From Paenibacillus thiaminolyticus (GTDB taxonomy: Bacteria; Bacillota; Bacilli; Paenibacillales; Paenibacillaceae): a stretch of DNA of 64,000 nt. The notes beneath the pieces were generated by a model, which was not told where the DNA came from, did no database searches, and saw only the letters and a program-made list of their open reading frames with translations. Made by a program: the position numbers and the translations under genes. The DNA lies in assembly GCF_007066085.1 (NCBI RefSeq), contig NZ_CP041405.1:5279001-5343000 (forward strand). The letters are read 5' to 3'. Shown here in pieces: positions 45,881-55,501 of the stretch (positions are counted from its first letter, which is position 1; every line of letters starts with the position of its first letter).

Positions 45881-46861
45881 TCAACGGCCGTCGTCCTCAT
45901 CCCATATCGGATCCTCGACGGTAATTGCCCGGTTCTGATCCAGGGGCAGCCCGGTCTCATACGAGCGGTTGCCGATGGCAGCCGTCAAGGCGGCATCGGC
46001 ATGGCGCGCACCGGCGCTGCCGGCCCCCTCCGTCCTGCGGGCGTGCCAATAGTTCTTCACGGCCTCCAAGGCGGCGGCCGCATCCGTCCGGGCGGCATCC
46101 CACATCTCCCATACCGTCGTCGCGAAGTGCTCGCCGCTTCCCGTCGGATCAAGCCACGGCCGGCGGGCGAGATTCATCACATCGTAAGGCGGCGTCACCT
46201 TGCGGTAGACGAACGGATCGAGGTGCTTGCCGGCGAGACGGCGCTTCACGCCAGTCGGGTCATGGAACAGCTTCTGCGCGCGAATCATCGCCCGGTAAGC
46301 GGCGTTCCACGAAGATGGCGCGACGCCTGCGGCAAGCTTCGGATAATAGGTCCGCGACAGCTCGGACAAATGGTGAATGACAGCGGCCGGCATGGAACGG
46401 CCTGCCTCGATCTCCTTCCATACGGGAATTTTCCACGACGGAATGCTTCTCTTATCCTGCAGCACATGCGTATCCATCAATACTTCGAACCGCTGGTGAT
46501 CCCACTTCCGGAATCCGGAGCGGGAGAACACATACGGGTGCATATTCCGATCCAAAATATGATGAAGCAGAAAGCCGAGCGCGTATACGCGGCTATCCTC
46601 CACGGTGGTGAGATCCGGGCTTGCCGCGCGGATCAGACCGGTAAGGAACGGACCGCAATGCTCATTATGCATCGCGCTTCCCAACTCGTTCATGACGCTC
46701 GCGGGCTGCCACGGGAAAAAATGATGGTAGAATAAAAAATCAGGCCCCTGGCAGCCGAGATTGAACAGCCGCCGGCTCCGGTCCTCTTCAATGGAACGGC
46801 CAAGGCCCGCCGCGGCGAGCGCCTCCTGGCCGAACAGCAAATGCGTCCACACATTCGGCAT
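45881..46861 (-). CDS. Zinc-dependent phospholipase C-like protein
   Basis: This 326-residue protein begins PNVWTHLLFGQEA and contains histidine/aspartate patterns typical of the zinc-dependent phospholipase C/S1-P1 nuclease fold (NLGCQGPDFLFYHHF, LGFLLHHILDRNMHPYVF). No secretion signal is seen, unlike the secreted Bacillus enzymes. It thus fits the cytoplasmic family of unknown function found widely in Paenibacillus and Clostridia. ATG 46861 has AAAGGAG nine bases upstream; the frame to 46978 lacks a site. Confidence 0.75.
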   Translation of the reverse strand: MPNVWTHLLFGQEALAAAGLGRSIEEDRSRRLFNLGCQGPDFLFYHHFFPWQPASVMNELGSAMHNEHCGPFLTGLIRAASPDLTTVEDSRVYALGFLLHHILDRNMHPYVFSRSGFRKWDHQRFEVLMDTHVLQDKRSIPSWKIPVWKEIEAGRSMPAAVIHHLSELSRTYYPKLAAGVAPSSWNAAYRAMIRAQKLFHDPTGVKRRLAGKHLDPFVYRKVTPPYDVMNLARRPWLDPTGSGEHFATTVWEMWDAARTDAAAALEAVKNYWHARRTEGAGSAGARHADAALTAAIGNRSYETGLPLDQNRAITVEDPIWDEDDGR

Positions 46862-47099
46862 CGATAGTATCTCCTTTGTCAGTTCATCGTTCTCCTGTTT
46901 ACCAGCTTCCCGAGCTGTTCGCCTAGTCCGCTTTTGAACACTGTTTCTAACGTTTCTAAGTAATGTTTCTAAGTTCAAGATGACGCTTTCTAGGCAAAGT
47001 TGTCAACCTTTTTGTATAATGGGAACCGTTGATGTATATGCCGGGCCGCAGAAGAGGGATACGGCCTCGCGTGCAAGCTTGGAAAAGGAGACGATGCAT

Positions 47100-48845
47100 A
47101 TGGGGCGCATGAAGCCCTTTGTCAGTCTGCAATCGAAAATATTGAGATTTACCGTCCTGCTCGTCTGTATTCCGATTCTGCTCATCGGCCTGTTCTCTTA
47201 TTGGAAATCATCCGAGATCGTAGAGCAAAAAGTATCGGCGTCGGATCTGAATGCCGTGACCCAGGTCGGGTTGAATATTCAGTTCATGACGGATTACGTG
47301 CATGATACATCGCTGTTCCTGATTCAATCGGATGAGGTGCGGCGCTTCCTGCTCAGCGGAACCCAGTCGCAGGACAATATCGCGAAGGAGCAGGCGGTCA
47401 TGGAACGCTTTTTTCTTCATCTTATCAATATGAAGGATTTCATTCATTCGATATATTTGCGGGGGGAGAACGGCATGACCTTCTCTACCTCGCCTGAAGC
47501 TATCGGCTTGGACGGCCTGATGCTCGATGAGGTGAAGCGGCTGCGCGGCAAGCCGCTCTGGTTCGTCCAGAGGCGGGGCGGGCATGAGATGCTGTCCTTC
47601 ATTCGCGAGATCCGGGATGTGAATAATGTCGGCCGCCGGCTGGGCATGGTTCAGATCAACATCGACCTGCCGTATGTGCGCGATCTGATGAAGCAGCAGC
47701 GCATCGGTACGCAGGATAACTATTATTTGCTCAATGAGGAGCGGCTCGTGCTGGCCTCGACCGGGGATGCGCATGTCTATTCCCGGCTCCCGGCGGAACT
47801 CGACTACGACAATGAGGCCCAGGGCGGTCATGGATACTATACGGTCGCGATGGGCGGTCAACGCTATCTGGTAACCTACGCCGGCCTGGGCAAATCCGGC
47901 TGGCAGATCGTCCACTCGGTACCGCTGAATGAAGTGCTCCAGGAGAATAGCGCGATTCCGCAGCTGATGCTGCTGGCGATGGTGATCTCTTTCGCCCTAT
48001 GCGTCATTACGGCGCTTCTGTTCTCCCGCCGCATTATTCGCCCGATCCGGCAGCTCCGCAGCCTGATGCTGAAGGTCGAGCGGGGCCAGTTCCAGGGACG
48101 GGTCGAAATCGGGAGCAACGATGAGATTACGCTGCTCGGCCGCAGCTTCAACCGCATGAACGAGCGGCTGCATGAGATGATCAAGCTTGTCTATGAGGCG
48201 GAGCTCAAGAAGAAGGAAGCGGAGCTCAAGGCGTTCCAGGCGCAGATTAACCCGCATTTTCTCTATAATACGCTCGATACGATCTACTGGATGAGCCGCA
48301 TGGAGAAGGCGTATGACACGGCCCAGCTCGTCGAGGCGCTCTCCAAGCTGTTCCGCCTCAGCCTGAACAGCGGCAAGGAGCTAACGACGGTGCGGGATGA
48401 AGTGAATCACGTAACGAATTATATGATTATTCAACGCAGGCGCTATGAAGAATTAATCGATTTCGCGCTGGAGGTCGATGAAGAAGATACACTGAACGGA
48501 ATGACCGTGAAGCTTATATTGCAGCCGTTCGTCGAGAACGCGATCGTTCACGGCATCGAGAAGCTGGGCGAACCGGGAACGATCCGCGTTCGCATCTTCC
48601 GGCGGGACGAACAACTCGTCTTCCGCATTGAGGATACGGGCACCGGGGTCGATATCGCGGAGATGGAACGGCTGATGCGCGAGAGCGGCGGCAATAACCG
48701 GGGGTTCGCGATCAAGAACGTGAACGACCGCATCCAGCTCTATTACGGTCAGGAGTACGGGGTAACCTTCATGAACAGGAAGGAAGGCGGGACGATCGCA
48801 GAAATCATCCAGCCTTGGCGCTACGGGGAGGGCAAGCCAGCATGA
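47100..48845 (+). CDS. Sensor histidine kinase, YesM type
   Basis: This is a 581-residue membrane kinase. A first helix (about 17-40) is followed by an extracytoplasmic sensing domain (about 45-290), a second helix, HAMP (about 310-365) and a His_kinase domain with FQAQINPHFLYNTLDTI. The phospho-acceptor histidine sits in the NPHFLYN motif of the YesM/LytS class. A HATPase domain with FVENAIVHG and DTGTGVD closes the protein. ATG 47100 has AAGGAG nine bases upstream; ATG 47094 is too close to it. It overlaps the response regulator gene by four bases. The partner genes point to sensing a glycan or its fragments. Confidence 0.92.
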   Translation: MGRMKPFVSLQSKILRFTVLLVCIPILLIGLFSYWKSSEIVEQKVSASDLNAVTQVGLNIQFMTDYVHDTSLFLIQSDEVRRFLLSGTQSQDNIAKEQAVMERFFLHLINMKDFIHSIYLRGENGMTFSTSPEAIGLDGLMLDEVKRLRGKPLWFVQRRGGHEMLSFIREIRDVNNVGRRLGMVQINIDLPYVRDLMKQQRIGTQDNYYLLNEERLVLASTGDAHVYSRLPAELDYDNEAQGGHGYYTVAMGGQRYLVTYAGLGKSGWQIVHSVPLNEVLQENSAIPQLMLLAMVISFALCVITALLFSRRIIRPIRQLRSLMLKVERGQFQGRVEIGSNDEITLLGRSFNRMNERLHEMIKLVYEAELKKKEAELKAFQAQINPHFLYNTLDTIYWMSRMEKAYDTAQLVEALSKLFRLSLNSGKELTTVRDEVNHVTNYMIIQRRRYEELIDFALEVDEEDTLNGMTVKLILQPFVENAIVHGIEKLGEPGTIRVRIFRRDEQLVFRIEDTGTGVDIAEMERLMRESGGNNRGFAIKNVNDRIQLYYGQEYGVTFMNRKEGGTIAEIIQPWRYGEGKPA

Positions 48846-50458
48846 ACAGGGACATGATCAAAGTATTGATCGTTGACGATGAGATGATCATCCGCAAAGG
48901 CATACGAACGTCCATCGATTGGGAGCGGCTCGGCATCGAGATCGTGGGCGAAGCGAAGAACGGGCAGGAGGCGTTGGAGCTGTCTGGCCGTATGGAGCCC
49001 GATATCGTCATGACGGATATCCGGATGCCGGTCATGGACGGACTCGCCTTGGCCGCGGCGCTGCGCGAACGGCAGCCGCAGGTCAAGATCATCATCGTCT
49101 CGGGCTATGACGATTTTGACTATGCGCGGCAGGCGCTCAAAATCGGCGTCAGCGAATATTTGACCAAGCCAGTCGGCGCCGAGGACTTAACGAAGCTGAT
49201 GCTCAAGCTGGGCGATCAGATTCATGAGGAGCGGGATCGCTCTTATGAAGAGCGGAATAAAGGCATGCTGCTGCGCGAGAGTCTGCCGTTCATCCAGAGC
49301 AAATGGCTGCTCCGTCTCCTGCAGGGAGAGGCGAAGCTCGATGAGGAGATGCTGGACCGGGCGCGCCAGCTTCAGATTACGCTCGAAGGCCCGGAATATG
49401 CCGTTGCCGTCGTCGATATTGACGATTACTTGCTCCTGATGGGCCAGGCGTCAGACCGGGAGAAGGAGCTGCTTATGTTCGCACTATACAATGTGGCGGA
49501 CGAGCTGTTGACGGAACGGTATCCGAGCGCCCTCTGCCAAATGGATGAAAGCTCGATCGCGATACTGCTCAACGTCAATAGGATGAACAGGCACCGGATC
49601 CTGACCATGTGCGAGGAGCTGAGCGATTGCATCCGCCGCTTCGTCAAAGTATCCGTCACCATCGGCATCGGAAGCGTCGTTCCTTCGCTCCATCAGGTGA
49701 ACGAGAGCATGCTCGAAGCGCTTAACGCCCTGTCGGGCAAGGCGTACCGGGGCAAAGGGCAGGTCATCGCCTTCCAGCCGGGGGAGCACGCGGACCATGA
49801 TGAGCCGGTGTTCGTATCCGCCAAGGAGGAAGCCGAGCTGCTTCAATCCCTGACGGCGTTGGATACCGCCGGCATACAGGACCGTCTCGACACCTGGTTC
49901 CGGCATTTTGCAGAAGCGGGCGCATCTTATCCGCATGTGCGATCGCTGTGCGTGAAGCTGATCGTGCTGGCGACGAACCATGTGGAGCAGATGGGGGTGC
50001 AGCGCAGCGAGCTGGAGCCAGTCCTGCTGCGGCCGTACGAGGAGGTTCACAAGTACGAGACGATCTTCGATCTGCGGAGCTGGGTCGGCCGTATCTTCGA
50101 TTCCTTCGTGGATCATCTTACCCGCCACAAGACCGGGCGCTACCGCAATATCGTCGCGGTGGCGATCCAGTATATGCAAGAGCACTATGCCCAGGATCTG
50201 AAGCTGGAGGACGTGGCTGGGCAGGTCTATGTCACCCCGAACTATTTCAGCCGTGTCTTCAAGGAAGAGACGGGGGAGCATTTCTCGGAATGGTTGAACA
50301 AGCTCCGGGTCGAGAAGGCGAAGCAGCTGCTGAAGGATGTCGGGCTCAAGGTATACGAGGTAGCCGAGCGAGTAGGTTATAATGATTATAAATATTTCGC
50401 GCATATCTTCAAAAAATATACCGGCATTACTCCGAAGCAGTACCGCAATGAATTGTAG
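48842..50458 (+). CDS. AraC-type response regulator, YesN type
   Basis: This 538-residue regulator has an N-terminal receiver domain (DDEMIIRKG with acidic pocket, phospho-acceptor Asp in IVMTDIRMPVMDG, Lys in YLTKP). A long middle region precedes a C-terminal AraC domain with two helix-turn-helix motifs (LEDVAGQVYVTPNYFSRVFK, and GYNDYKYFAHIFKKYTG ending TPKQYR). The ATG overlaps the kinase stop, so the pair is cotranslated. It most likely activates the ABC importer operon downstream, which is the common YesMN arrangement. Confidence 0.93.
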   Translation: MNRDMIKVLIVDDEMIIRKGIRTSIDWERLGIEIVGEAKNGQEALELSGRMEPDIVMTDIRMPVMDGLALAAALRERQPQVKIIIVSGYDDFDYARQALKIGVSEYLTKPVGAEDLTKLMLKLGDQIHEERDRSYEERNKGMLLRESLPFIQSKWLLRLLQGEAKLDEEMLDRARQLQITLEGPEYAVAVVDIDDYLLLMGQASDREKELLMFALYNVADELLTERYPSALCQMDESSIAILLNVNRMNRHRILTMCEELSDCIRRFVKVSVTIGIGSVVPSLHQVNESMLEALNALSGKAYRGKGQVIAFQPGEHADHDEPVFVSAKEEAELLQSLTALDTAGIQDRLDTWFRHFAEAGASYPHVRSLCVKLIVLATNHVEQMGVQRSELEPVLLRPYEEVHKYETIFDLRSWVGRIFDSFVDHLTRHKTGRYRNIVAVAIQYMQEHYAQDLKLEDVAGQVYVTPNYFSRVFKEETGEHFSEWLNKLRVEKAKQLLKDVGLKVYEVAERVGYNDYKYFAHIFKKYTGITPKQYRNEL

Positions 50459-50504
50459 CGGCATAGCGGGCAGGAGAAATGATGCGGCCGATGGGGCAGA
50501 ATAC

Positions 50505-50543
50505 AATAAGGCAAGGCTGGCGGCGCCGGCTTTGCCTTATTTG
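50505..50543 (+). terminator. Terminator after the two-component genes
   Basis: AATAAGGCAAGGC / GCTTTGCCTTATT (50505-50517, 50529-50541) forms a 13-bp stem with one mismatch or G-U pair and a T-rich end. It separates regulator and transporter transcripts. Confidence 0.8.
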
Positions 50544-50643
50544 TGTCTCCCATCCTTGGTCACAGTTCCGCACAGACGGGAAGAAGGTTAAAAAATCGGA
50601 TAATTTGATATAATCCTCTACTTACGAGCCGGGTCCGATTACC

Positions 50644-50669
50644 TATAATTAGAATTGTAAACGGTCGCA
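50644..50669 (+). promoter_or_regulatory. Candidate -10 and cre site before the ABC importer
   Basis: TATAAT (50644-50649) lacks a good -35, as expected for an activated promoter. TGTAAACGGTCGCA (50656-50669) matches the CcpA cre consensus TGWAANCGNTNWCA at 13 of 14 positions, just downstream of the -10. That fits repression by preferred sugars. A second TATAAT lies at 50609-50614. Confidence 0.55.
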
Positions 50670-50705
50670 TCATAATGATCGCACAACTTAAAGGGGTGTA
50701 CAAAA

Positions 50706-52034
50706 ATGAAAAAAGGCATCAAACGTTGGACGTCGATTCTGCTGATCAGCTGTCTGGCGGTAGCGGTGGCTGGCTGCGGCTCGTCCAAGCCGGCTGCGGA
50801 GTCGGGCAAGGACAAAGGCCCGTCCGATCCGATTACGTTCATGCATATGTTCGACAAGAACGCCGAAGGCGGCGGGCTTCATCAAGCGGAGCTGCTCGAC
50901 AAGTTCACGGCGGATAATCCGGACATTCTGCTGGATCAAGAGATTCAGTCGCATGACAACTACGAGACGAAGATCAAGACGCTGGCCGCTGCCAACGAGC
51001 TGCCAGATGTATTCCTGATGAAGAGCTCGATGGTAACGACCTTCGTCGAGAACGGATTGGTAAGACCGGTTGACGATCTGTTGGATAAAGATCCGGATTG
51101 GAAGAACGGCTTCGTAGACGGCGCGCTCGATACGTACCAAGTCGACGGCCAAACCTACGGCATTCAATTTTCGGGCGGACCGACCCATGTAATTTATTAC
51201 AACAAAGATTTGGTTGCCAATGCCGGATTCTCCGAATTCCCGAAAACATGGGGTGACTTCCTGAAACTGATCGACAACCTGAAGGCCCAGAACATTACGC
51301 CGATTGCCTTCGGCAACAAAGGTAAATGGCTTGCGAACTCCAGCTACATGTCGACGCTGGGCGATCGCTTCACCGGAACGGAATGGTTCGAGAGCCTCGC
51401 GAACCACAAGGGCGCCAAGTTCACGGATAAGGAATTCGTGGAAGCGCTGGCGTTGTTCCAGGATCTGGCCAAGCGCGGATCGTTCAACAACGACATGAAC
51501 TCGATCGACAACAATCAGATGAAGACGCTCTACTACAACGGCAAGGCGGCGATGTTCATCGAGGGCGCCTGGGCGAGCAACGCGGTGGAGACCGGCGGAC
51601 CGCAAGAGATTTTGGACAAGACGGAATTGGCTGTCTTCCCGGCTATCGATGGCGCCAAGGGCGACCAGAACGGCGTATCCGGCGGCGGCGGATGGGCATA
51701 TGCCATCAATGCCAACATCGACGAGTCGAAGCTCGACGATATCGCCAAGCTGATGAAAACCTTGTCCGACAAGGAAGCAGCCGAAGTCATTCTGAAATAC
51801 GGCGACATTCCTTCCAGCAAGGTGGACAATATCAACGAGTTGGATCTGTCCCCGCTTACCAAAAAAATGGTGAAGCTGCTTGAAACGACGAAATATGTTC
51901 CTATCTACGATTCCCGTCTGTCCCCAGGTCTGACGGAAGCGATGAACTCTGCGATGCAGGAAATGCTCATCGGTCAGGTGACGCCAGAAAAAGCGGCTGA
52001 AGTGATGCAAAAGGAATACGAGAACGAAATGTAA
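50706..52034 (+). CDS. Sugar ABC transporter substrate-binding lipoprotein
   Basis: This 442-residue extracellular binding protein is anchored by a lipobox (ISCLAVAVAGC, lipidated Cys near 22). The body matches family 1 solute-binding proteins (DNYETKIKTLAAANELPDVF, MFIEGAWA, GWAYAIN), which bind oligosaccharides. AAAGGGGTG precedes the ATG. It heads an operon with two permeases, a sulfatase and a GH125 mannosidase, so the ligand is probably a mannose-containing oligosaccharide. Confidence 0.93.
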   Translation: MKKGIKRWTSILLISCLAVAVAGCGSSKPAAESGKDKGPSDPITFMHMFDKNAEGGGLHQAELLDKFTADNPDILLDQEIQSHDNYETKIKTLAAANELPDVFLMKSSMVTTFVENGLVRPVDDLLDKDPDWKNGFVDGALDTYQVDGQTYGIQFSGGPTHVIYYNKDLVANAGFSEFPKTWGDFLKLIDNLKAQNITPIAFGNKGKWLANSSYMSTLGDRFTGTEWFESLANHKGAKFTDKEFVEALALFQDLAKRGSFNNDMNSIDNNQMKTLYYNGKAAMFIEGAWASNAVETGGPQEILDKTELAVFPAIDGAKGDQNGVSGGGGWAYAINANIDESKLDDIAKLMKTLSDKEAAEVILKYGDIPSSKVDNINELDLSPLTKKMVKLLETTKYVPIYDSRLSPGLTEAMNSAMQEMLIGQVTPEKAAEVMQKEYENEM

Positions 52035-52113
52035 TCCCGGCTTGAACGCCAAGCTGGCTTATAACAAAGATACACACAAGATACAAAGATAGAGATGCAA
52101 CAGTTGGATAGAA

Positions 52114-52160
52114 GACGGACGGACCCTTCTCCTGAACGCCATGTTCGGGAGGAGTCTGTC
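52114..52160 (+). other. Intercistronic stem-loop between binding protein and permease
   Basis: CTCCTGAAC pairs with GTTCGGGAG around the GCCAT loop near 52140, with weaker pairing further out. No strong T run follows. Such hairpins after binding-protein genes often stabilise the upstream mRNA and keep its product in excess. Confidence 0.5.
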
Positions 52161-52203
52161 TTGTCTGTTGTTCTGCATATGCAAAAGAGAGGAGAGAGCC
52201 GTG

Positions 52204-53088
52204 ATGAATAACTCCGCGATTCGGCCCAAGCGATGGACATTTTTCGCCTATTTGCTGCCAAGCGTGCTGCTGTACGCGTTCATGGTCCTTGTTCCGCTGG
52301 TGCTCGCCTTGCGATACAGCTTCTATAAATGGTCGGGCGGACCGAAGATGGAATGGATCGGGCTCCGCAACTACGAGGTGCTTCTTCAAGATACGAAATT
52401 TTGGGGCGCTTTTCTCAATAACTTAATTATTGTCGGCTTCAGTGTCGTCGGCCAGATCGGGATCGCGTTCGTCATCGCGGTATTCCTGATGAACAAATGG
52501 GTGAAGTGGCGCGAATTCCACCGGACCGTCATCTTTATTCCCGTCGTCCTGTCCTCGGTCGTCATCGGGTTCCTGTGGTCCATGATCTTCAATAATGACG
52601 CGGGGCTGCTGAACTGGCTGCTGACTTCCCTGGGGCTCGAATCCTGGATCAAGCCTTGGCTGGACGATCCGAACGTCGTCATGTACTCCGTAACAGCACC
52701 GATTGTGTGGCAATATATCGGTTTCTACCTGATTATATTTATGGCTTCGATGCAGAGCATCAACGGGGAAGTGTACGAGATGGCGGAGATCGATGGAGCC
52801 ACCGGCTTCAAGAAGACGATGTACATTACGCTGCCCCTGCTGAAGGATACGATGAAAATTGCCGTGATGCTCTGTATTGCGGGGAACATGAAGGCGTTCG
52901 ACAGCATCTTCGTCATGACGGGTGGCGGACCGGGCAACTCGTCCACAGTCATGGCGCAATATGCATATGACACGTCGTTCAAAGCGTTCAAGCTTGGATA
53001 CGGCAGTGCGATCTCCATCGGCATTATGGTGCTCAGCGTCTTCCTTATCCTGTTGAGCCGCTTGATTGGAGGGAAGAACAATGACTAA
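52204..53088 (+). CDS. Sugar ABC transporter permease, MalF type
   Basis: This is a 294-residue permease with six predicted helices. The EAA-like cytoplasmic loop reads YEMAEIDGATGFKKTMYITLP as split segments EMAEIDGA and ITLPLLKD, the coupling site for the ATPase. No ATP-binding gene is in the operon, so a shared MsmX-type ATPase elsewhere is expected. ATG 52204 follows GGAG at nine bases. The next gene overlaps by eight bases. Confidence 0.92.
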   Translation: MNNSAIRPKRWTFFAYLLPSVLLYAFMVLVPLVLALRYSFYKWSGGPKMEWIGLRNYEVLLQDTKFWGAFLNNLIIVGFSVVGQIGIAFVIAVFLMNKWVKWREFHRTVIFIPVVLSSVVIGFLWSMIFNNDAGLLNWLLTSLGLESWIKPWLDDPNVVMYSVTAPIVWQYIGFYLIIFMASMQSINGEVYEMAEIDGATGFKKTMYITLPLLKDTMKIAVMLCIAGNMKAFDSIFVMTGGGPGNSSTVMAQYAYDTSFKAFKLGYGSAISIGIMVLSVFLILLSRLIGGKNND

Positions 53089-53914
53089 AGCGATGCGGTA
53101 CATTCCGCGGTTCTTGATCAACCTGTTCCTGTGGGTCATGTCGTTGTCCTGCATATTCCCGGTCATCTGGATGATCTATTCCTCGCTGAAAACCCAGCAG
53201 GAATTCAACCTTAATATTATTTCGCTGCCAACGTCGCTTAATTTCCAGAACTATATTGACGCCTTCCGCATCGGGAAAATGGATACGTATTTCGTGAACA
53301 GTGTATTCGTCACGGTGCTGACGGTTATTTTCACGGTCGTCCTGAGCTTCCTGGCCGCCTATATTTTGGCGCGCTTCGAGTTCCCGGGCCGCAATGTGGT
53401 CTACTTCATGTTCCTGGCAGGGATGCTCATTCCGATTCACGGGCTGCTTATCCCGGTCTTCGTCGAGTTCAAGGCGCTGGGGCTGCTCGATAAGCGGATA
53501 ACGCTTGTGCTGCCGTATGTTGCCTTCAACCTGTCGATGGGGATATTCCTGTTCGAGAACTTCATCAAATCGATTCCGCTCGAGGTGGAGGAAGCGGCGG
53601 CGATTGACGGAAGCAGCACGACGCGGCGGGTACTTACGATCGTGCTTCCGATGTGTCTTCCGGTCATCTCGACGGCCATCATCCTGTACTTCTTGGGCGC
53701 CTGGAACGAGTTCCCGTTCGCTCTCGTGCTGATTAAGAGCCCGGAGCTGCGGACGCTGCCGGTCGGTCTGACGAATTTCAACGGACAGTTCACCGTGAAC
53801 TATCCGCAAATGATGGCCGCAATGGTTATCGTCGTATTGCCGGTCATTTTGACATATCTCGCATTCTATAAGAAAATTATGCAAGGGATGACGGCGGGGG
53901 CCGTCAAAGGCTAA
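53081..53914 (+). CDS. Sugar ABC transporter permease, MalG type
   Basis: This is a 277-residue second permease with six helices and the EAA motif EEAAAIDGSS followed by IVLPMCLPVIST. ATG 53081 lies within the end of the MalF-type gene, with GGAGGG about eight bases upstream. Together with the previous gene it forms the membrane channel of a CUT1-type importer. Confidence 0.92.
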   Translation: MTKAMRYIPRFLINLFLWVMSLSCIFPVIWMIYSSLKTQQEFNLNIISLPTSLNFQNYIDAFRIGKMDTYFVNSVFVTVLTVIFTVVLSFLAAYILARFEFPGRNVVYFMFLAGMLIPIHGLLIPVFVEFKALGLLDKRITLVLPYVAFNLSMGIFLFENFIKSIPLEVEEAAAIDGSSTTRRVLTIVLPMCLPVISTAIILYFLGAWNEFPFALVLIKSPELRTLPVGLTNFNGQFTVNYPQMMAAMVIVVLPVILTYLAFYKKIMQGMTAGAVKG

Positions 53915-53958
53915 CGGACCCCCGTCTATCGACATAATGAGCAGATAGGGGCGGATGA

Positions 53959-55338
53959 ATGATGGATAAGCATTCCGCGCGGCGGCCGAATGTGATCGTG
54001 CTCGTCGCCGATGACCACCGGTATGAGTCGATTCGGGCGCACGGCAACCCCGAGGTCCTGACTCCGACGCTGGACCGCTTGGCCGAGCGCGGTGTCAGCT
54101 ACCAGAGCACGAACATCATTGGCGGGATGGACGGAGCGGTATGCTCGCCATGCCGGGCCTGCCTGAACACAGGCTCCTCGATATTCGGGGCGACGGTGAA
54201 GCAGGAGCTGGGCGACACGGTGGAGAAGATGACGCTGTCTCCGCAGAAGCGCACCTTGGGCGAGGCATTCCAACAGCACGGCTACTATGCTTATGCGGTC
54301 GGGAAGTGGCATAATGACACCGCCAGCTTCAACCGCAGCTTTGCCGGCGGCAACCGCATCTTCTTCGGCGGAATGAGCCATCATCGGGAGGTCCCTGTCT
54401 ATAGCTATGATCCGACGGGAAGCTATGCGTCCTCCCAGCGCACCGTCGAGAGCACCTTCTCGACCGAGCTGTTCACGGATGAAGCGGAGGCGTTCATCCG
54501 GAGGTATGACCGGGAGGAACCGTTTTTCCTCTATGTCGCGTATACGTCACCTCATGATCCGCGGACGGCACCCGAGCCGTATGGGTCGCACTATGAGGGC
54601 GATCGCGTCACCGTGCCCGGCAATTTTTTGCCGGAGCATCCTTTTGACAATGGAGAGATGCATATCCGGGACGAAGGGCTCGCGGGCCTGCCGCGCAAGA
54701 AGGATGAAGTTCGGCGCCATATCGCCGATTATTACGCGATGATCACCCATATGGATGCGCAGATGGGGCGGTTGATGCAGGCGCTGGAGGAGACCGGACG
54801 AATGGACGACACTATCGTCGTCTATACGTCTGACCACGGGCTCGCCGTCGGGCAGCATGGTCTGATGGGCAAGCAGAATCTGTACGAGCACAGCATCCGC
54901 ATCCCGTGGCTGATGGCAGGGCCTGGCGTGCCGGCCAAGGGGCCGGTAAGCGGGCAAGTGTATCAGATGGATATTTATCCGACCTTATGCGAGTTGGCCG
55001 GCATTCCTGTTCCTGCGTCCGTGGAAGGACGCAGCATGGCAGGCTTGCTCCGCGGAGAAGCCGGCGCGGAGCGGAATACCGTCTATGCGCTGTACAAGGA
55101 CACGCAGCGGATGGTGAAGGACGGCCGCTACAAGCTCATTCGCTACAGGAAGTCCGGCGTCACCGGCGAAGGTACGGACATGGTGCAGCTCTTCGACCTG
55201 CTGGAAGATCCCGGGGAGCTGCGCAATCTGGCGCAGGAGCCAGGGCTGCAGCAGCATATCCGCCGCCTGGACGAGGCGATGCAGGCGTGGATGAGACAGG
55301 TCGGCGACCCGTTCGCGGATTCATTTGCGATAAGCTGA
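53959..55338 (+). CDS. Sulfatase, formylglycine type
   Basis: This is a 459-residue arylsulfatase-family enzyme that would remove sulfate esters from a sugar. The active-site motif is C62-S-P-C-R, a valid C-x-P-x-R formylglycine motif, although position 65 is usually Ser or Ala. The metal-binding DDH (18-20), GKWHND, and SDHGLAVGQHGLMGK with the catalytic His/Lys region are present. There is no signal peptide, so it acts in the cytoplasm after import. It needs a modifying enzyme encoded elsewhere. It lies between the sugar importer and a GH125 mannosidase. Confidence 0.9.
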   Translation: MMDKHSARRPNVIVLVADDHRYESIRAHGNPEVLTPTLDRLAERGVSYQSTNIIGGMDGAVCSPCRACLNTGSSIFGATVKQELGDTVEKMTLSPQKRTLGEAFQQHGYYAYAVGKWHNDTASFNRSFAGGNRIFFGGMSHHREVPVYSYDPTGSYASSQRTVESTFSTELFTDEAEAFIRRYDREEPFFLYVAYTSPHDPRTAPEPYGSHYEGDRVTVPGNFLPEHPFDNGEMHIRDEGLAGLPRKKDEVRRHIADYYAMITHMDAQMGRLMQALEETGRMDDTIVVYTSDHGLAVGQHGLMGKQNLYEHSIRIPWLMAGPGVPAKGPVSGQVYQMDIYPTLCELAGIPVPASVEGRSMAGLLRGEAGAERNTVYALYKDTQRMVKDGRYKLIRYRKSGVTGEGTDMVQLFDLLEDPGELRNLAQEPGLQQHIRRLDEAMQAWMRQVGDPFADSFAIS

Positions 55339-55501
55339 TGAAGTTCCGGAGCAGAGGGTAGCGATAACCCGCATTTGCATGTAAACTAAGAAGAGCCGCG
55401 GGCAGGACAAGGCAGACGGATGACTTCGCTCTTTCCGCTGTCCGTGCCTGCGCATATCATCCGATATATACATCAAGTGGAACAGGTGGAGGATACCCAA
55501 G

